A stretch of 64,000 nt of DNA from Chitinophaga varians. Lineage in GTDB: Bacteria; Bacteroidota; Bacteroidia; Chitinophagales; Chitinophagaceae. The notes below the pieces were generated by a model, which saw only the letters and a program-made list of their open reading frames with translations, made no database searches and was not told the DNA's origin. This document shows, piece after piece, positions 42,889 through 51,411 of the stretch. The stretch spans positions 1,178,001 to 1,242,000 of the forward strand of contig NZ_JACVFB010000001.1 of the NCBI RefSeq assembly GCF_014529945.1, given 5' to 3'. The position numbers and the translations under genes were made by a program. The first letter of the stretch is position 1, and each line of letters starts with the position of its first letter.

Positions 42889-44018
42889 GTTTTAATTCTG
42901 GACCGCAGATACTGATATATCACAGCCTCGTCTTCGGGTGAATCGGGCTTGTATAACTGCATAAAGCGTTTGTAATATTTCATCGCTGTATTGTCGTTAT
43001 GAAGCCCGGTTTCGTATATCCGGCCCATACTGTACTGCCGTAGCGGCTTACGGGAGAGGAACCACGAGGTATCGAGGCTGGCCAGTGCCGGTTTAAACTG
43101 TCGCAGGCTTTCGTAGTTGGTGGCCATGCTGTTGTAATAACCTTCCAGGCTGGATGACTTAGCAAAGTCTATACAGCGCAGCAGTAGTTCGTTGCTTTCC
43201 TTGTACTTCCGCAGGGCGGTACAGGACAGCGCAGCATAGTACGTCACGCTTTCTGACGCCGCGTTGCGGTCCAGGAGATACTGATAGACATCAATACAGG
43301 CCTGGTATTTCTTCAGGTTGTAGTTGGCCGCCATCACATAGATGAACGTATTCGGTCCTATTACGTTGAGCCGTTGCAGTTGTTCCCCGATGCTGATGGT
43401 ACGTTTATAGTCTTTTACCAGATAGCTGCTTTTCGCGGCCGTCATCAGTACGGCAGATACCGTAGAATCTTTTACCAGAAAGGCACGGGTGATGGAATCT
43501 GCGCGGGGATATACTTTCCGGTCCATCCATTCTTCGGCGTAGCGGGATACCACACGGGGGTCGACGGGATTGAGCTGGTAGGCTTGTTGCAGCCACACAA
43601 AACCGGAGTCCGGCTGCTGGGCGATAAAAGCCGCGAAGCTAAGTTGTTTCCAGGCGGCGGCGCTGGCAGGTTTTAGTTGCACGATGCGCTGATAAAGCGT
43701 CACCGCTTCCGGATAACGCTCCTGCTGCGAACGGATGGTAGCGAGGTATTGTAAAGCCGGTATCATGGTGCTGTCCAGGGCTATGATCTTTTCATAGGTG
43801 TCTGCCGCATCAGACAGTTTCCCTCCCTGATAATAGGTATAACCCAGCAGGGCCATTTCTTTGGGCGCTTGTGTATTCACTTTTGGCTGCAGATAAGCGA
43901 TGGCTTCCTCATATTGCTGCTCCTGCAGGTATTCCATGACTTTGTTCCTGTCTATGCCCTGTGCCCGGACGGTACCGGACAAACATAACAATCCAATGGC
44001 TCCGATAAAGTTTCGCAT
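42870..44018 (-). CDS. Exported TPR-repeat protein
   Basis: 382 aa. A signal peptide (LLCLSGTVRAQ) is followed by a chain of TPR repeats: EYLQEQQYEEAIAYLQPK, LLGYTYYQGGKLSDAADTYE, RYPEAVTLYQRIVQLKPASA and others. Such proteins scaffold envelope complexes; no partner is suggested by the context. The 3' end overlaps the NamZ-like gene on the other strand by 19 bp. Its promoter side carries the tandem palindromes at 44036-44075. Confidence 0.85.
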   Translation of the reverse strand: MRNFIGAIGLLCLSGTVRAQGIDRNKVMEYLQEQQYEEAIAYLQPKVNTQAPKEMALLGYTYYQGGKLSDAADTYEKIIALDSTMIPALQYLATIRSQQERYPEAVTLYQRIVQLKPASAAAWKQLSFAAFIAQQPDSGFVWLQQAYQLNPVDPRVVSRYAEEWMDRKVYPRADSITRAFLVKDSTVSAVLMTAAKSSYLVKDYKRTISIGEQLQRLNVIGPNTFIYVMAANYNLKKYQACIDVYQYLLDRNAASESVTYYAALSCTALRKYKESNELLLRCIDFAKSSSLEGYYNSMATNYESLRQFKPALASLDTSWFLSRKPLRQYSMGRIYETGLHNDNTAMKYYKRFMQLYKPDSPEDEAVIYQYLRSRIKTQGYNK

Positions 44019-44035
44019 AGTGAAAGTATTTACAT

Positions 44036-44075
44036 AAAACTAAGAATTTAGTTTTAAAACTAAAAATATAGTTTT
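44036..44075. promoter_or_regulatory. Two abutting 20-bp palindromes in a divergent promoter region
   Basis: AAAACTAA-GAAT-TTAGTTTT (44036-44055, perfect) is followed directly by AAAACTA-AAAATA-TAGTTTT (44056-44075). The junction itself makes a third palindrome, TTTAGTTTTAAAACTAAA (44048-44065). The block sits between the divergent TPR and GNAT genes and looks like a double operator for a dimeric regulator. Confidence 0.65.
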
Positions 44076-44104
44076 GTTAAATTCGTGGAAACGGAAACGA
44101 CTTT

Positions 44105-44656
44105 ATGCTAACAATAGCACCGCTCAGCGGCCTAACGGCCATGGATATATTACAGATGGGCCATAACGGTTACACCTCCACACAGGCCTGGGTGCCGGTA
44201 CAGCAGCCGGACCAGCAGGACACGATCTTTGCCTTTCGCCTGGAAACGCTGGCTACACCCAAACAGAAGACCTGGCACACCAGTGATACGGAACTGGAAG
44301 AGCTGAACGAAGTCATGGCGCAGGGGCACTCCTTTGCGGCCTACAACGATGGCCGTTTAGCAGGATTTATCATCGGGGAGAAGCGGGACTGGAACAACAC
44401 GTTGTATATCTCACAACTGACAGTGGCGGCGGCGGAGAGAAGGAAAGGTATTGGAGAGCAGCTGATGGCCACATTGATAGCACATACGCGGCCGTTGAAT
44501 GTCCGGTTACTGGAGCTGGAAACGCAGAATACCAATGTAGCTGCGGTGAGCTTTTATAAAAAGCAGGGATTCCATGTTTCGGGTGTTCATCTGAAACTGT
44601 ATGATCCGGTATGGTGCCCGGGGGAGGTAGCCTTTTATATGACATATGAATTATAA
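44105..44656 (+). CDS. GNAT-family N-acetyltransferase
   Basis: 183 aa. The acetyl-CoA binding motif A reads ISQLTVAAAERRKGIGEQLM (RRKGIG as the R/Q-x-x-G-x-G loop), followed by motif B NTNVAAVSFYKKQGF. The N-terminal part (DILQMGHNGYTSTQAWVPV) is family-variable. The acceptor molecule cannot be predicted. It is divergent from the TPR gene across the tandem palindromes and ends 4 bp before a strong hairpin. Confidence 0.9.
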   Translation: MLTIAPLSGLTAMDILQMGHNGYTSTQAWVPVQQPDQQDTIFAFRLETLATPKQKTWHTSDTELEELNEVMAQGHSFAAYNDGRLAGFIIGEKRDWNNTLYISQLTVAAAERRKGIGEQLMATLIAHTRPLNVRLLELETQNTNVAAVSFYKKQGFHVSGVHLKLYDPVWCPGEVAFYMTYEL

Positions 44657-44660
44657 CCGT

Positions 44661-44694
44661 ATCGCCGCGGAAAAGCCCGTTTTTCCGCGGCGAT
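44661..44694. terminator. Perfect 14-bp hairpin between convergent genes
   Basis: ATCGCCGCGGAAAA / TTTTCCGCGGCGAT with a 6-nt loop, placed between the GNAT stop (44656) and the SRPBCC-like stop (44710). The A4/T4 at the top of the stem and its symmetry suggest a two-way terminator. Confidence 0.8.
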
Positions 44695-44709
44695 GCAGTT
44701 AGCGTCAGG

Positions 44710-45201
44710 CTATCGTTGTTCCAGCACTTTTTTTAGGTTGGCGAGATCTTTAAGCACGGCTGCTTTGTCGGTCGCCAGCATCTCATCGGTCATTTCCGGC
44801 TGTCTGAACAGCGTGAACAGCACTTCACTGGCTTCTCCATTGGCCACTACGCGCATGGGCACAAACACTTCCTGTCCGTTGCCGGGATATACGTAGTGGT
44901 CGACAATGCGGAACGGATTAGGCGACGAGAAGGTAGCCGTGGCATTTTTGCCATTGGCCATTTTAAAACGCCAGGTGCCGGGAGTGTCGGTCAACTCCAG
45001 TTGAGAGCCGAAACCTTCCGCCCAGATGGCGAAGTTAGCGGGGGCTGACAGGAACGCATATACGTCGTCTGCCGGACGGAGCACCGTGATACTCAATGTT
45101 TGTGCGGGTAGTGCCATTTTTGTTGATTTTACGGTTTGCGCTTTTGTCTGAATAACAAGTAGCAGCAAGAGGCCAAGGGCCATATGCCATCTCTTTTTCA
45201 T
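44710..45201 (-). CDS. Exported SRPBCC-like protein
   Basis: 163 aa from the ATG at 45201, which lies 14 bp after a good -7 box; the frame is open to 45336 but that part is upstream of the promoter. A signal peptide (MALGLLLLLVIQTKAQ) is followed by LSITVLRPADDVYAFLSAPA, FAIWAEGFGSQLEL and TPGTWRFKMANG, resembling START/SRPBCC proteins that bind hydrophobic ligands. An exported member is less usual. The function is unknown. Confidence 0.75.
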   Translation of the reverse strand: MKKRWHMALGLLLLLVIQTKAQTVKSTKMALPAQTLSITVLRPADDVYAFLSAPANFAIWAEGFGSQLELTDTPGTWRFKMANGKNATATFSSPNPFRIVDHYVYPGNGQEVFVPMRVVANGEASEVLFTLFRQPEMTDEMLATDKAAVLKDLANLKKVLEQR

Positions 45202-45214
45202 GATCTTTTTGATA

Positions 45215-45222
45215 CAAAGGTA
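45215..45222 (-). promoter_or_regulatory. -7 box TACCTTTG for the exported SRPBCC-like gene
   Basis: On the minus strand TACCTTTG fits TAnnTTTG, 14 bp upstream of the ATG at 45201. Confidence 0.55.
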
Positions 45223-45304
45223 ACTGCCGCGCAAGCCTCCGGCTTTGGAAAAAAACGACAAAATAAAGGACTTATAATCCTGCCAGACGCACCAGGAATG
45301 ATAT

Positions 45305-45697
45305 TCAGTTGTCCGCGGCATTATCAGGTGCGGCATACTGTACTATGTCGATGCCTACGCCGTTAGGATCTGTAATAGCAAAGTGATGATCGCCCCAGGG
45401 TTCCTGCCGTAAGTCGATCGTAATGGGAACATCTTTGCCTTTTATGGCGGCATACATCGCTTTTACATCTTCCACTTCTATTGTCAGGTACATGCCTTTA
45501 CCCTGAAAAGCGGGCTGGAAAAGCGCTTGCTGGCTGGCATGTTCCGGTAGCAGGAAACTGATCTCTGCTTCATGACCCGGCGTATGCAACAACAGATAGA
45601 AGTCGTTTTCAAAGGTTACTCCGAAACCGAGTACCCCGGTGTAGAAGTCTTTGCTCTCTTTTATTTTATGGGTGATAACACCGGCATTCATTTTCAT
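45305..45697 (-). CDS. VOC-family (glyoxalase-like) protein
   Basis: 130 aa from the ATG KMNAGVITHKIKESKDFYT; the frame can be read from a TTG at 45766, but a -7-like box lies between. The vicinal oxygen chelate pattern is seen in VITHKIKESKDFYTGVLGFG, MYLTIEVEDVKAMYAAIKGK and HHFAITDPNGVGIDIVQY (the last with the common D-P-N-G turn). Some members are bleomycin-type binding proteins or dioxygenases; not all metal ligands can be assigned here. The AraC gene lies 72 bp upstream on the same strand. Confidence 0.85.
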   Translation of the reverse strand: MKMNAGVITHKIKESKDFYTGVLGFGVTFENDFYLLLHTPGHEAEISFLLPEHASQQALFQPAFQGKGMYLTIEVEDVKAMYAAIKGKDVPITIDLRQEPWGDHHFAITDPNGVGIDIVQYAAPDNAADN

Positions 45698-45720
45698 GAT
45701 GTGCTTTTTTGATGATGACA

Positions 45721-45728
45721 CAAAGGTG
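45721..45728 (-). promoter_or_regulatory. -7-like box CACCTTTG for the VOC gene
   Basis: One mismatch to TAnnTTTG on the minus strand, 23 bp before the VOC start and just after the AraC stop codon, so the VOC gene may have its own promoter. Confidence 0.4.
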
Positions 45729-45768
45729 AAAGAATTTACCGGCACCGTATTGTAAAAAACGGACAAAC

Positions 45769-46542
45769 TCAGCGCAGCGCCACCGTGGGAGGGAGGCCGT
45801 ACAGGGTTTTGAACTCTTTGATAAAATGCGCCTGGTCATAGTAACCGGCATCATAAAACAGTTTAATGGCCCGCAGGCTATCGGCTGTGGGCGTGCTGTG
45901 CAGCAGCTGCTGAAAGCGTACTATCTTACTGAAGGTCTTTGGCGATTCACCGATGTAAAAATCAAACAGCCGCCGGAGATGTCGCGGACTAACGCCGCTA
46001 TGGAATGCTGTTTCCAGCCGGATATTACCGCCGGCACGCAGGATCAGGTCCAGTGCCTGTAACAGCCGGTGGTCAGCATCGGTAGTATGACCTGCCAGTA
46101 TTTTCTCAAAATGATGGTTGAGCACCGGCGATAGTTCATGCAGGCTATGGAGGCCGGCTGTCTGTTGCGTGAGACCTGTGGCCAATGCCGGCACTACATC
46201 GCTGAGATGCTCAAAGCGGTTGGTGAGGGCAGCCGCGCTCACGCCGAACAGCAACGGAAACGCTGCCGGCATAAAACGGATACCGATATAGTTGAAAGGA
46301 TTGTCCAGCGGGAATTCGGTGTATGTCGTTGAAAACCCCATCACATATACGTCCTGCGGTTGACGGGTATGAAAGAAAAGATCGATGCAGCCATCTGCCA
46401 CCACGCGATATACGAAAGGCTGCGACAGCGACGGATGAGACGTAAGTTGCCAGTAACAATAGATATACGGCGCCAGCGGCAGCGATGGCAGACACTCCCG
46501 GTAAGAGGCTTCGTCACGCTCCGGACGGATGGCCGGCTGCAC
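45769..46542 (-). CDS. AraC-family transcriptional regulator
   Basis: 257 aa starting at a GTG (46542). The N-terminal sensing domain (CYWQLTSHPS, ADGCIDLFFHTRQPQDVYVM, GIRFMPAAFPLLFGVSAAAL) resembles the DUF6597-type domain of Bacteroidota AraC proteins. The C-terminal HTH pair is NIRLETAFHSGVSPRHLRRL and YYDQAHFIKEFKTLYGLPP. It probably controls itself and the VOC gene downstream. Its promoter side lies in the large inverted repeat at 46589-46722. Confidence 0.88.
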   Translation of the reverse strand: MQPAIRPERDEASYRECLPSLPLAPYIYCYWQLTSHPSLSQPFVYRVVADGCIDLFFHTRQPQDVYVMGFSTTYTEFPLDNPFNYIGIRFMPAAFPLLFGVSAAALTNRFEHLSDVVPALATGLTQQTAGLHSLHELSPVLNHHFEKILAGHTTDADHRLLQALDLILRAGGNIRLETAFHSGVSPRHLRRLFDFYIGESPKTFSKIVRFQQLLHSTPTADSLRAIKLFYDAGYYDQAHFIKEFKTLYGLPPTVALR

Positions 46543-46588
46543 AGGCCGGTATATTGGGTTATTTAGATATTTTTTTATTGGGTTATTT

Positions 46589-46722
46589 GATTTACGGATT
46601 TTGAAATTTTTTGATTTTGGAATTTATCACCCGAAGATCGGGTGAATTGATCCAATATGCAATATAATGTTGATCTTCGCACATTACATTCCAAAATCAA
46701 AAAATTTCAAAGTCCGTAAATC
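46589..46722. repeat. 35-bp near-perfect inverted repeat in a divergent promoter gap
   Basis: The left arm 46589-46623 (starting GATTTACGGATTTTG) and the right arm 46688-46722 pair at 34 of 35 positions around a 64-bp centre. Looser similarity of the flanks (TTGGGTTATTT words) extends the symmetry to about 75 bp. The centre holds a perfect small palindrome, TCACCCGA-AGA-TCGGGTGA (46627-46645). The repeat lies between the divergent AraC and Crp/Fnr genes. Confidence 0.75.
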
Positions 46723-46756
46723 CCATAATTCAATAACCAAATTAAAAAATAACCAA

Positions 46757-47341
46757 ATGTTCGGGGTATTTGTTGATTACCTCCACAGCAAAGGCACTTT
46801 CACGGAAGCGGACATCGCGTTGGTCCGTTCGCGTAGTATGGTGCGCCAGATACGCCGCCGGCAGCTGCTGTTGCGGCAGGGAGAGGTATGGAAACATTAC
46901 GCTTTTGTGGGCGAGGGTTGCCTGAAGTCGTACTTTATTGACGACAAAGGCGTGGAACGCATCATGCGTTTTTCTCCTGAGCATTGGTGGGCGGGCGACC
47001 GGCAAAGTATTACCTGTGGACTGCCTTCGGTGATCAATATTGAAGCGCTGGAAGACAGTACGCTGGTGATGTTTACCCGCGATGATTTTAACTTTTTACT
47101 GGAGACTTTACCGGAGATGAAAAAGATGGCGGAGACGTTACTGAACCGTAGCCTGATGGCCGCCAACAACCGCATACAGGCCGCTATCAGCCTGAGTGGC
47201 GAAGAACGGTATCAGCAGTTTGCCCAGCTGTATCCTGCGTTGATAAAACGTGTGCCCCAACACATGATTGCTTCTTATCTTGGCATCACACCGGAAACGT
47301 TGAGCCGTATCCGTGCCTCGCTGACCCGCCGGAAGCCTTGA
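46757..47341 (+). CDS. Crp/Fnr-family transcriptional regulator
   Basis: 194 aa from the ATG at 46757; the frame is open to 46667 but that stretch is the right arm of an inverted repeat. The cNMP-like barrel contains RRRQLLLRQGEVWKHYAFVG, then CLKSYFIDDKGVERIMRFSP and VMFTRDDFNFLLETLPEM. The C-terminal part (YQQFAQLYPALIKRVPQHMI, SYLGITPETLSRIRASL) is the winged HTH. It is of the ligand-undefined type frequent in Chitinophagaceae. The next gene may be its target but has a separate -7 box. Confidence 0.9.
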   Translation: MFGVFVDYLHSKGTFTEADIALVRSRSMVRQIRRRQLLLRQGEVWKHYAFVGEGCLKSYFIDDKGVERIMRFSPEHWWAGDRQSITCGLPSVINIEALEDSTLVMFTRDDFNFLLETLPEMKKMAETLLNRSLMAANNRIQAAISLSGEERYQQFAQLYPALIKRVPQHMIASYLGITPETLSRIRASLTRRKP

Positions 47342-47397
47342 TATTAGTCAGGCTTTTTTCTTATCATTTGTCATTGGTTGCCGCCTGCCGCTGCTGC

Positions 47398-47405
47398 TAA
47401 TTTTG
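47398..47405 (+). promoter_or_regulatory. -7 box TAATTTTG for the NAD(P)-binding protein gene
   Basis: Matches TAnnTTTG and lies 17 bp before the ATG at 47423 and 23 bp before the ATG at 47429. Confidence 0.6.
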
Positions 47406-47428
47406 TGGCATCAATTAAATCAATGTTC

Positions 47429-48043
47429 ATGAAAAGTAAGAAGATAGGCGTTATCGGCGCCGGTGGTATCGGCCAGGCTTTTGCGCAGGCAGCCGCAGCG
47501 GCGGGTTATGAAGTGATGATCAGTAATCGTCGCGGACCGGAGACATTAGCCGCATTTGCGGCAGGCATACCCGGTGTAACGGCCACCGACCGGCTTACTG
47601 CGGCCACGGCTGATATCATCCTGTTGTCGGTGCAATGGCAGTTCCTGGAAGCAGCTACTGCCGGCCTGCCGGACCTTTCCGGCAAAATAATACTGGATGC
47701 GCTTAATCCGGTCATCCTCCCTGAATTTGTTATTCCTGATCTGGGCGGTAAAACTTCCAGCGAGCTGGTGGCGGAACGGGTGCCCGGCGCCGCTGTGGTA
47801 AAGGTGTTCAACACGTTACCTCCTGCCCTGGTGCAGACACCCGGTACTGCGCAGGGCGGAAAGCGGGTAGTGTTTTTTTCGGGAGATGACCAGGCTGCGA
47901 AGGAAGAGGTGGGCCGGTTACTGGACCGCATCGGTTTTGCCGGCGTGGACCTGGGCGGACTGGTGCAGGGTGGCGTGATGCAGCATTTCCCTGGCGGACC
48001 GTTGGCGGGGCTGCATCTGGTGCAGGTACCAGAGCATGCGTAG
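47429..48043 (+). CDS. NADPH-dependent F420 reductase-like NAD(P)-binding protein
   Basis: 204 aa (206 from the ATG at 47423). The N-terminal Rossmann motif KKIGVIGAGGIGQAFAQAAA is followed by EVMISNRRGPETL, where Asn-Arg-Arg after the second strand suggests NADP preference, and LDALNPVILPEF and VKVFNTLPPALVQTPGT, typical of the NAD-binding domain of F420-dependent NADP reductase-like proteins. F420 is not expected in Bacteroidota, so the real substrate is likely another small redox partner. A hairpin follows the stop. Confidence 0.88.
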   Translation: MKSKKIGVIGAGGIGQAFAQAAAAAGYEVMISNRRGPETLAAFAAGIPGVTATDRLTAATADIILLSVQWQFLEAATAGLPDLSGKIILDALNPVILPEFVIPDLGGKTSSELVAERVPGAAVVKVFNTLPPALVQTPGTAQGGKRVVFFSGDDQAAKEEVGRLLDRIGFAGVDLGGLVQGGVMQHFPGGPLAGLHLVQVPEHA

Positions 48044-48050
48044 TGGGTTA

Positions 48051-48078
48051 AAGGGCCGCTTGTATAACGGCGGCCCTT
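48051..48078 (+). terminator. G+C hairpin after the NAD(P)-binding protein gene
   Basis: AAGGGCCGC / GCGGCCCTT, a perfect 9-bp stem with a 10-nt loop, but no T-run follows. Confidence 0.5.
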
Positions 48079-48142
48079 CGAATGCGTTCATGAAAAATAG
48101 CTGAAATGCGCTAATTTAGCGGCCGTTCAACAACTATACAGC

Positions 48143-48874
48143 ATGAGCGCGAAGCCAGCGATTAGTATTATTATTGCTACCTATAACACTGCAAAAGATA
48201 TCAGCGGTTGCCTGGATGCTATTGCAGCACAACCCTTTAAAGATCTCGAAGTGGTGATCGTGGATGGCGGCAGCACCGACCATACCATGGACCTCGTTAC
48301 CTCCTATGCAGCTCCCTTTCCCCTGAAATGGCTGAGCGAAAAAGACAACGGTATTTATGATGCGCTGAATAAAGGCGTGAAAATGGCCACCGGCCGCTGG
48401 TTGTACTTCCTCGGCGCAGACGATCGCCTGTTGCCGGGCTTCAGCGAACTGGCCGGAAAATTACAGGATGAACAGGCGGTTTATTATGGCATCACGAAAG
48501 AATATCACCCTGATGGGAGGGCGCCTATCGGTTTGCTCACCGGCAAATTCTCCAAATACAGAATGGCGAAAGGCGCTATCAATCATCAGGCGATCCTTTA
48601 TCCCGCGGCGGTGTTTCAACGTTACACCTACAATCTGCGGTATGCTGTGTATTCGGACTATGAACTGAACATAAGAGTATGGGGGGATGCCCGTTTCAAA
48701 AAAATATTTTATCCGATTCCTGTTGTCAGCTATAACATGACAGGTTTCTCTGCCAACAATCCCGATGCTGTATTCCTGGCGGAAAAACCGGCCATTGTCC
48801 GGGAAAGCCTTGGCTGGCTGGTGTATGTGCGCTTTATGATGAAAGAGTGGAAACGCCGGCGTAAACAATCCTGA
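48143..48874 (+). CDS. Family 2 glycosyltransferase
   Basis: 243 aa, GT-A fold. SIIIATYNTAKDISGCLDAI and VVIVDGGSTDHTMDLV are the nucleotide-sugar binding part; LSEKDNGIYDALNKGVKMAT and YFLGADDRLLPGF (the D-D as DxD-like metal site) are as in WcaE/colanic-acid-type transferases. It likely adds a sugar to an extracellular polysaccharide or glycolipid at the inner membrane face. No other polysaccharide genes are adjacent. Confidence 0.9.
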   Translation: MSAKPAISIIIATYNTAKDISGCLDAIAAQPFKDLEVVIVDGGSTDHTMDLVTSYAAPFPLKWLSEKDNGIYDALNKGVKMATGRWLYFLGADDRLLPGFSELAGKLQDEQAVYYGITKEYHPDGRAPIGLLTGKFSKYRMAKGAINHQAILYPAAVFQRYTYNLRYAVYSDYELNIRVWGDARFKKIFYPIPVVSYNMTGFSANNPDAVFLAEKPAIVRESLGWLVYVRFMMKEWKRRRKQS

Positions 48875-48934
48875 TAAGATCAGCCGAAATTCTGCTAAAT
48901 TACGATGGAGTATTTCCCTAATAATACTGTACTT

Positions 48935-50050
48935 ATGCGTTTATCCCTTCTGCAACTTCCGCTGGCGCTGATGTTAATTTCCGGCGGTGCATATGCCCAA
49001 CAAGACAGCGCTCAGGCCATTGAAAAGGCGAGGGCCGCCATCAGGCTGATGGACAATGGAGAGCCCGAAAAATCCATTCCCCTGCTGGAAGAGGCGATTA
49101 AGCTGGACCCAAAAACGCTGGACTGGCCTTACGAAATGGCCTATGCTTATTACCAGATGAAAAACTACGACAAAAGTCTGGATATCCTCAAAAAGCTGGC
49201 CCGCCGGGATGATACGAACGATAGGGTATACCAGCTGCTGGGCAACAGCTATGACATGCTGGGCAAGCGCGAGAAAGCCATTGAAACTTATGAAAAGGGC
49301 CTGAAGATGTTCCCCACAGCGGGCAATCTGTATCTGGAACGTGGCGTGGTGGAGATTCTTGCGAAGGACTATAACAAGGCGCTGGCTTATTTTGAAGCGG
49401 GTATTAAAGCTGCGCCCATGTTCGCTTCCAACTACTACTGGGCGGCTAAGATATTCTGTAACAACACCCAGGAGGAAGTGTGGGGCATGATTTACGGAGA
49501 AATATTCCTGAACCTGGAACGCAATACCCGTCGCACACAGGAGATCAGTAAAGCGCTTTATCTGACGTATAAATCAGAGGTCAAACTGGATGGTGATTCT
49601 GCTGGTGTCAGCTTTAGCAAAAACAATACGATCAATCTCCGGTATGATCCCAAGGATGGCCCGGAAGCGTTGGCAGAACAATTAAAGAAAATCAGGCTGC
49701 CTTATGGTACCGGGATATACGAACCTAATCTGGGTATCGCCGTTGTGGGGGAGAAGATCATCAATCTGGAATCCTTAAACCGCATCCGTTCCAAATTTCT
49801 GGAGGCATACCAGCAAAAGTTCCGCAGCATGTCCACCGTGCCTGTCGTGGTGTTCGACTACCAGCAGCAGGTAAAAGATGCCGGCTTGCTGGAGCCTTAC
49901 AACTATTGGATACTCGGCTATGGCGAAGAGCAGGAGTTCACCAACTGGCGTGCCGCCAATGAGGATTTGTTTAAACGGTTCCTTGAATGGGTGAAAGATC
50001 ACCGGTTGAAGATGGATGAACAGAACCAGTTTTACCGCACCCGTTATTGA
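48935..50050 (+). CDS. Exported TPR-repeat protein
   Basis: 371 aa from the ATG at 48935, giving a signal peptide LPLALMLISGGAYAQ; the ATG at 48905 is also in frame. TPR motifs: PEKSIPLLEEAIKLDPKTLD, YYQMKNYDKSLDILKKLARR, LGKREKAIETYEKGLKMFPT and NKALAYFEAGIKAAP. The C-terminal 170 residues are a different, unnamed domain. Its stop codon abuts the stop of the convergent SDR gene within a TGATCA palindrome. Confidence 0.85.
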   Translation: MRLSLLQLPLALMLISGGAYAQQDSAQAIEKARAAIRLMDNGEPEKSIPLLEEAIKLDPKTLDWPYEMAYAYYQMKNYDKSLDILKKLARRDDTNDRVYQLLGNSYDMLGKREKAIETYEKGLKMFPTAGNLYLERGVVEILAKDYNKALAYFEAGIKAAPMFASNYYWAAKIFCNNTQEEVWGMIYGEIFLNLERNTRRTQEISKALYLTYKSEVKLDGDSAGVSFSKNNTINLRYDPKDGPEALAEQLKKIRLPYGTGIYEPNLGIAVVGEKIINLESLNRIRSKFLEAYQQKFRSMSTVPVVVFDYQQQVKDAGLLEPYNYWILGYGEEQEFTNWRAANEDLFKRFLEWVKDHRLKMDEQNQFYRTRY

Positions 50051-50776
50051 TCAGGGCAGTCTGGCCACCAGCCTTTCCGGCATGAGCCGCAACACCTGAT
50101 AAATCATCTTCCATTTAAATCCCGGTACGATGGTGAAACGTTTTCCTGCGTTGACCACGGCCCGGGCAATGAATGCCGGTTCCAGCATCAGCGATTCCGG
50201 TAAGGATAGCCCTGCCGTCATTTTGCTGCGGATGTAACCAGCCACGATCACGTTCACGGTTACACGTCTGGGAAAGAGGTGTTGCCTTAATCCTGCCAGG
50301 TATTGTGTAAAAGCCGCTTTGGTGCTGCCATAGATGAAATTGCTTTTCCTGCCGCGAACGCCGGAGAGGGAGGAGAGTCCCACAATTCTTTCCAGGCTGG
50401 TATGGGTGCTGTCGGTAGCGATGATGTTCAATATAGATACCGCGCCGCAGTAATGTACCTGCATCATATTAAAACTGCCGTCCCAGTCCTGCATAGCCAT
50501 GGTGTTGTCTTTCAGGTAACCGGCAGCGTACAGTACAATGTTGGGTTTGGCGGGAAGGCTGTCGTAAAAAGCGCGGTGACCGCTGAAGTCTGTCGCATCA
50601 AAGTAACGAACGGTTACCTGTTGACCGGGAAGTTGCTCCTGCTGCACGAATGATTCAAGGGCTGCCGTGCTGCGGGAAGCGGCCACCACGTGATAACCCC
50701 GGCTGACATACATTTTGAGCGCTTCCTTTGCCACATCGGAATTGGCGCCCAGTATAAGGACATGTTTCATATGCAA
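50051..50776 (-). CDS. Short-chain dehydrogenase/reductase
   Basis: 241 aa (239 from the ATG at 50770). The nucleotide-binding motif is LILGANSDVAKEALKMY. The catalytic Ser-Tyr-Lys set is in SSLSGVRGRKSNFIYGSTKA (Ser, then YxxxK). The long central part ATDFSGHRAFYDSLPAKPN and the lack of the classic NAG motif (YAAGYLKDN instead) resemble DprE2-like SDRs. The substrate is unknown. It may belong functionally with the nearby glycosyltransferase, but this is only proximity. Confidence 0.88.
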   Translation of the reverse strand: MHMKHVLILGANSDVAKEALKMYVSRGYHVVAASRSTAALESFVQQEQLPGQQVTVRYFDATDFSGHRAFYDSLPAKPNIVLYAAGYLKDNTMAMQDWDGSFNMMQVHYCGAVSILNIIATDSTHTSLERIVGLSSLSGVRGRKSNFIYGSTKAAFTQYLAGLRQHLFPRRVTVNVIVAGYIRSKMTAGLSLPESLMLEPAFIARAVVNAGKRFTIVPGFKWKMIYQVLRLMPERLVARLP

Positions 50777-50884
50777 TAAAAGATTACAGGATTTCTCGCA
50801 GGAGGGTTAAAACGGGTACGAAGTTCCTGTTTTTTGACGGTAAGTCAAAGCACCTGCGAAAAATCCTGTCATCTTTTACACCGG

Positions 50885-51373
50885 TTAGCGTTCGTAGAAG
50901 GGCGCCGGCTCCAGTCCCAGCGAACGGTAATACACGTATATCTGTCCGCGGTGGTGTATTTCATTATCGATAAAATAGAGCACCAGATTGATCACCACAC
51001 CTTCGTACATGCCGAAGGCTTTGTCCGTTTCGAGGAAACGCTCTTCTGTGATCATCGGCCAGTATTCATTGATCAACCGGGTATTTTCATCCCACATATC
51101 GAGGATTTCCTGTTTGGTGGCAGGTTGTTCTTTTTTAGCGGCGGTCTGCCAGTTGCGGGTGGCCGCGCCTGCCACGCCCATACCGGAAATGTTGATCTGT
51201 TCCATCGCCAGTGCTGACACGGGGCGCATGCCGCCGATGGAATAATCAAAGAAGCGGTCTTCCGGAAACGCTTCCAGCAGGCGACGGGTAAGGCGGCGGT
51301 GCCCCTGGTAATGTGCCAGCAGGTCGGCGCTGGAGATGGCTGTCAGTGGTTTCGCGATAGTAGTGTTTTCCAT
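50885..51373 (-). CDS. DinB-family metal-binding protein
   Basis: 162 aa. The DinB/YfiT four-helix bundle usually binds a metal through three His residues. Here candidates are His in LLAHYQGHRRLTRRLLEAFP and the pair in LYFIDNEIHHRGQIYVYYRS, the latter the classic IxHxxHHRGQ-type helix. Members act in thiol-dependent detoxification or remain uncharacterised. A -7 box TATCTTTG is 39 bp upstream. Confidence 0.88.
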   Translation of the reverse strand: MENTTIAKPLTAISSADLLAHYQGHRRLTRRLLEAFPEDRFFDYSIGGMRPVSALAMEQINISGMGVAGAATRNWQTAAKKEQPATKQEILDMWDENTRLINEYWPMITEERFLETDKAFGMYEGVVINLVLYFIDNEIHHRGQIYVYYRSLGLEPAPFYER

Positions 51374-51411
51374 ATCTGTTCTCTTTAGATGTTTGAATAA
51401 TGTTGATGGTC

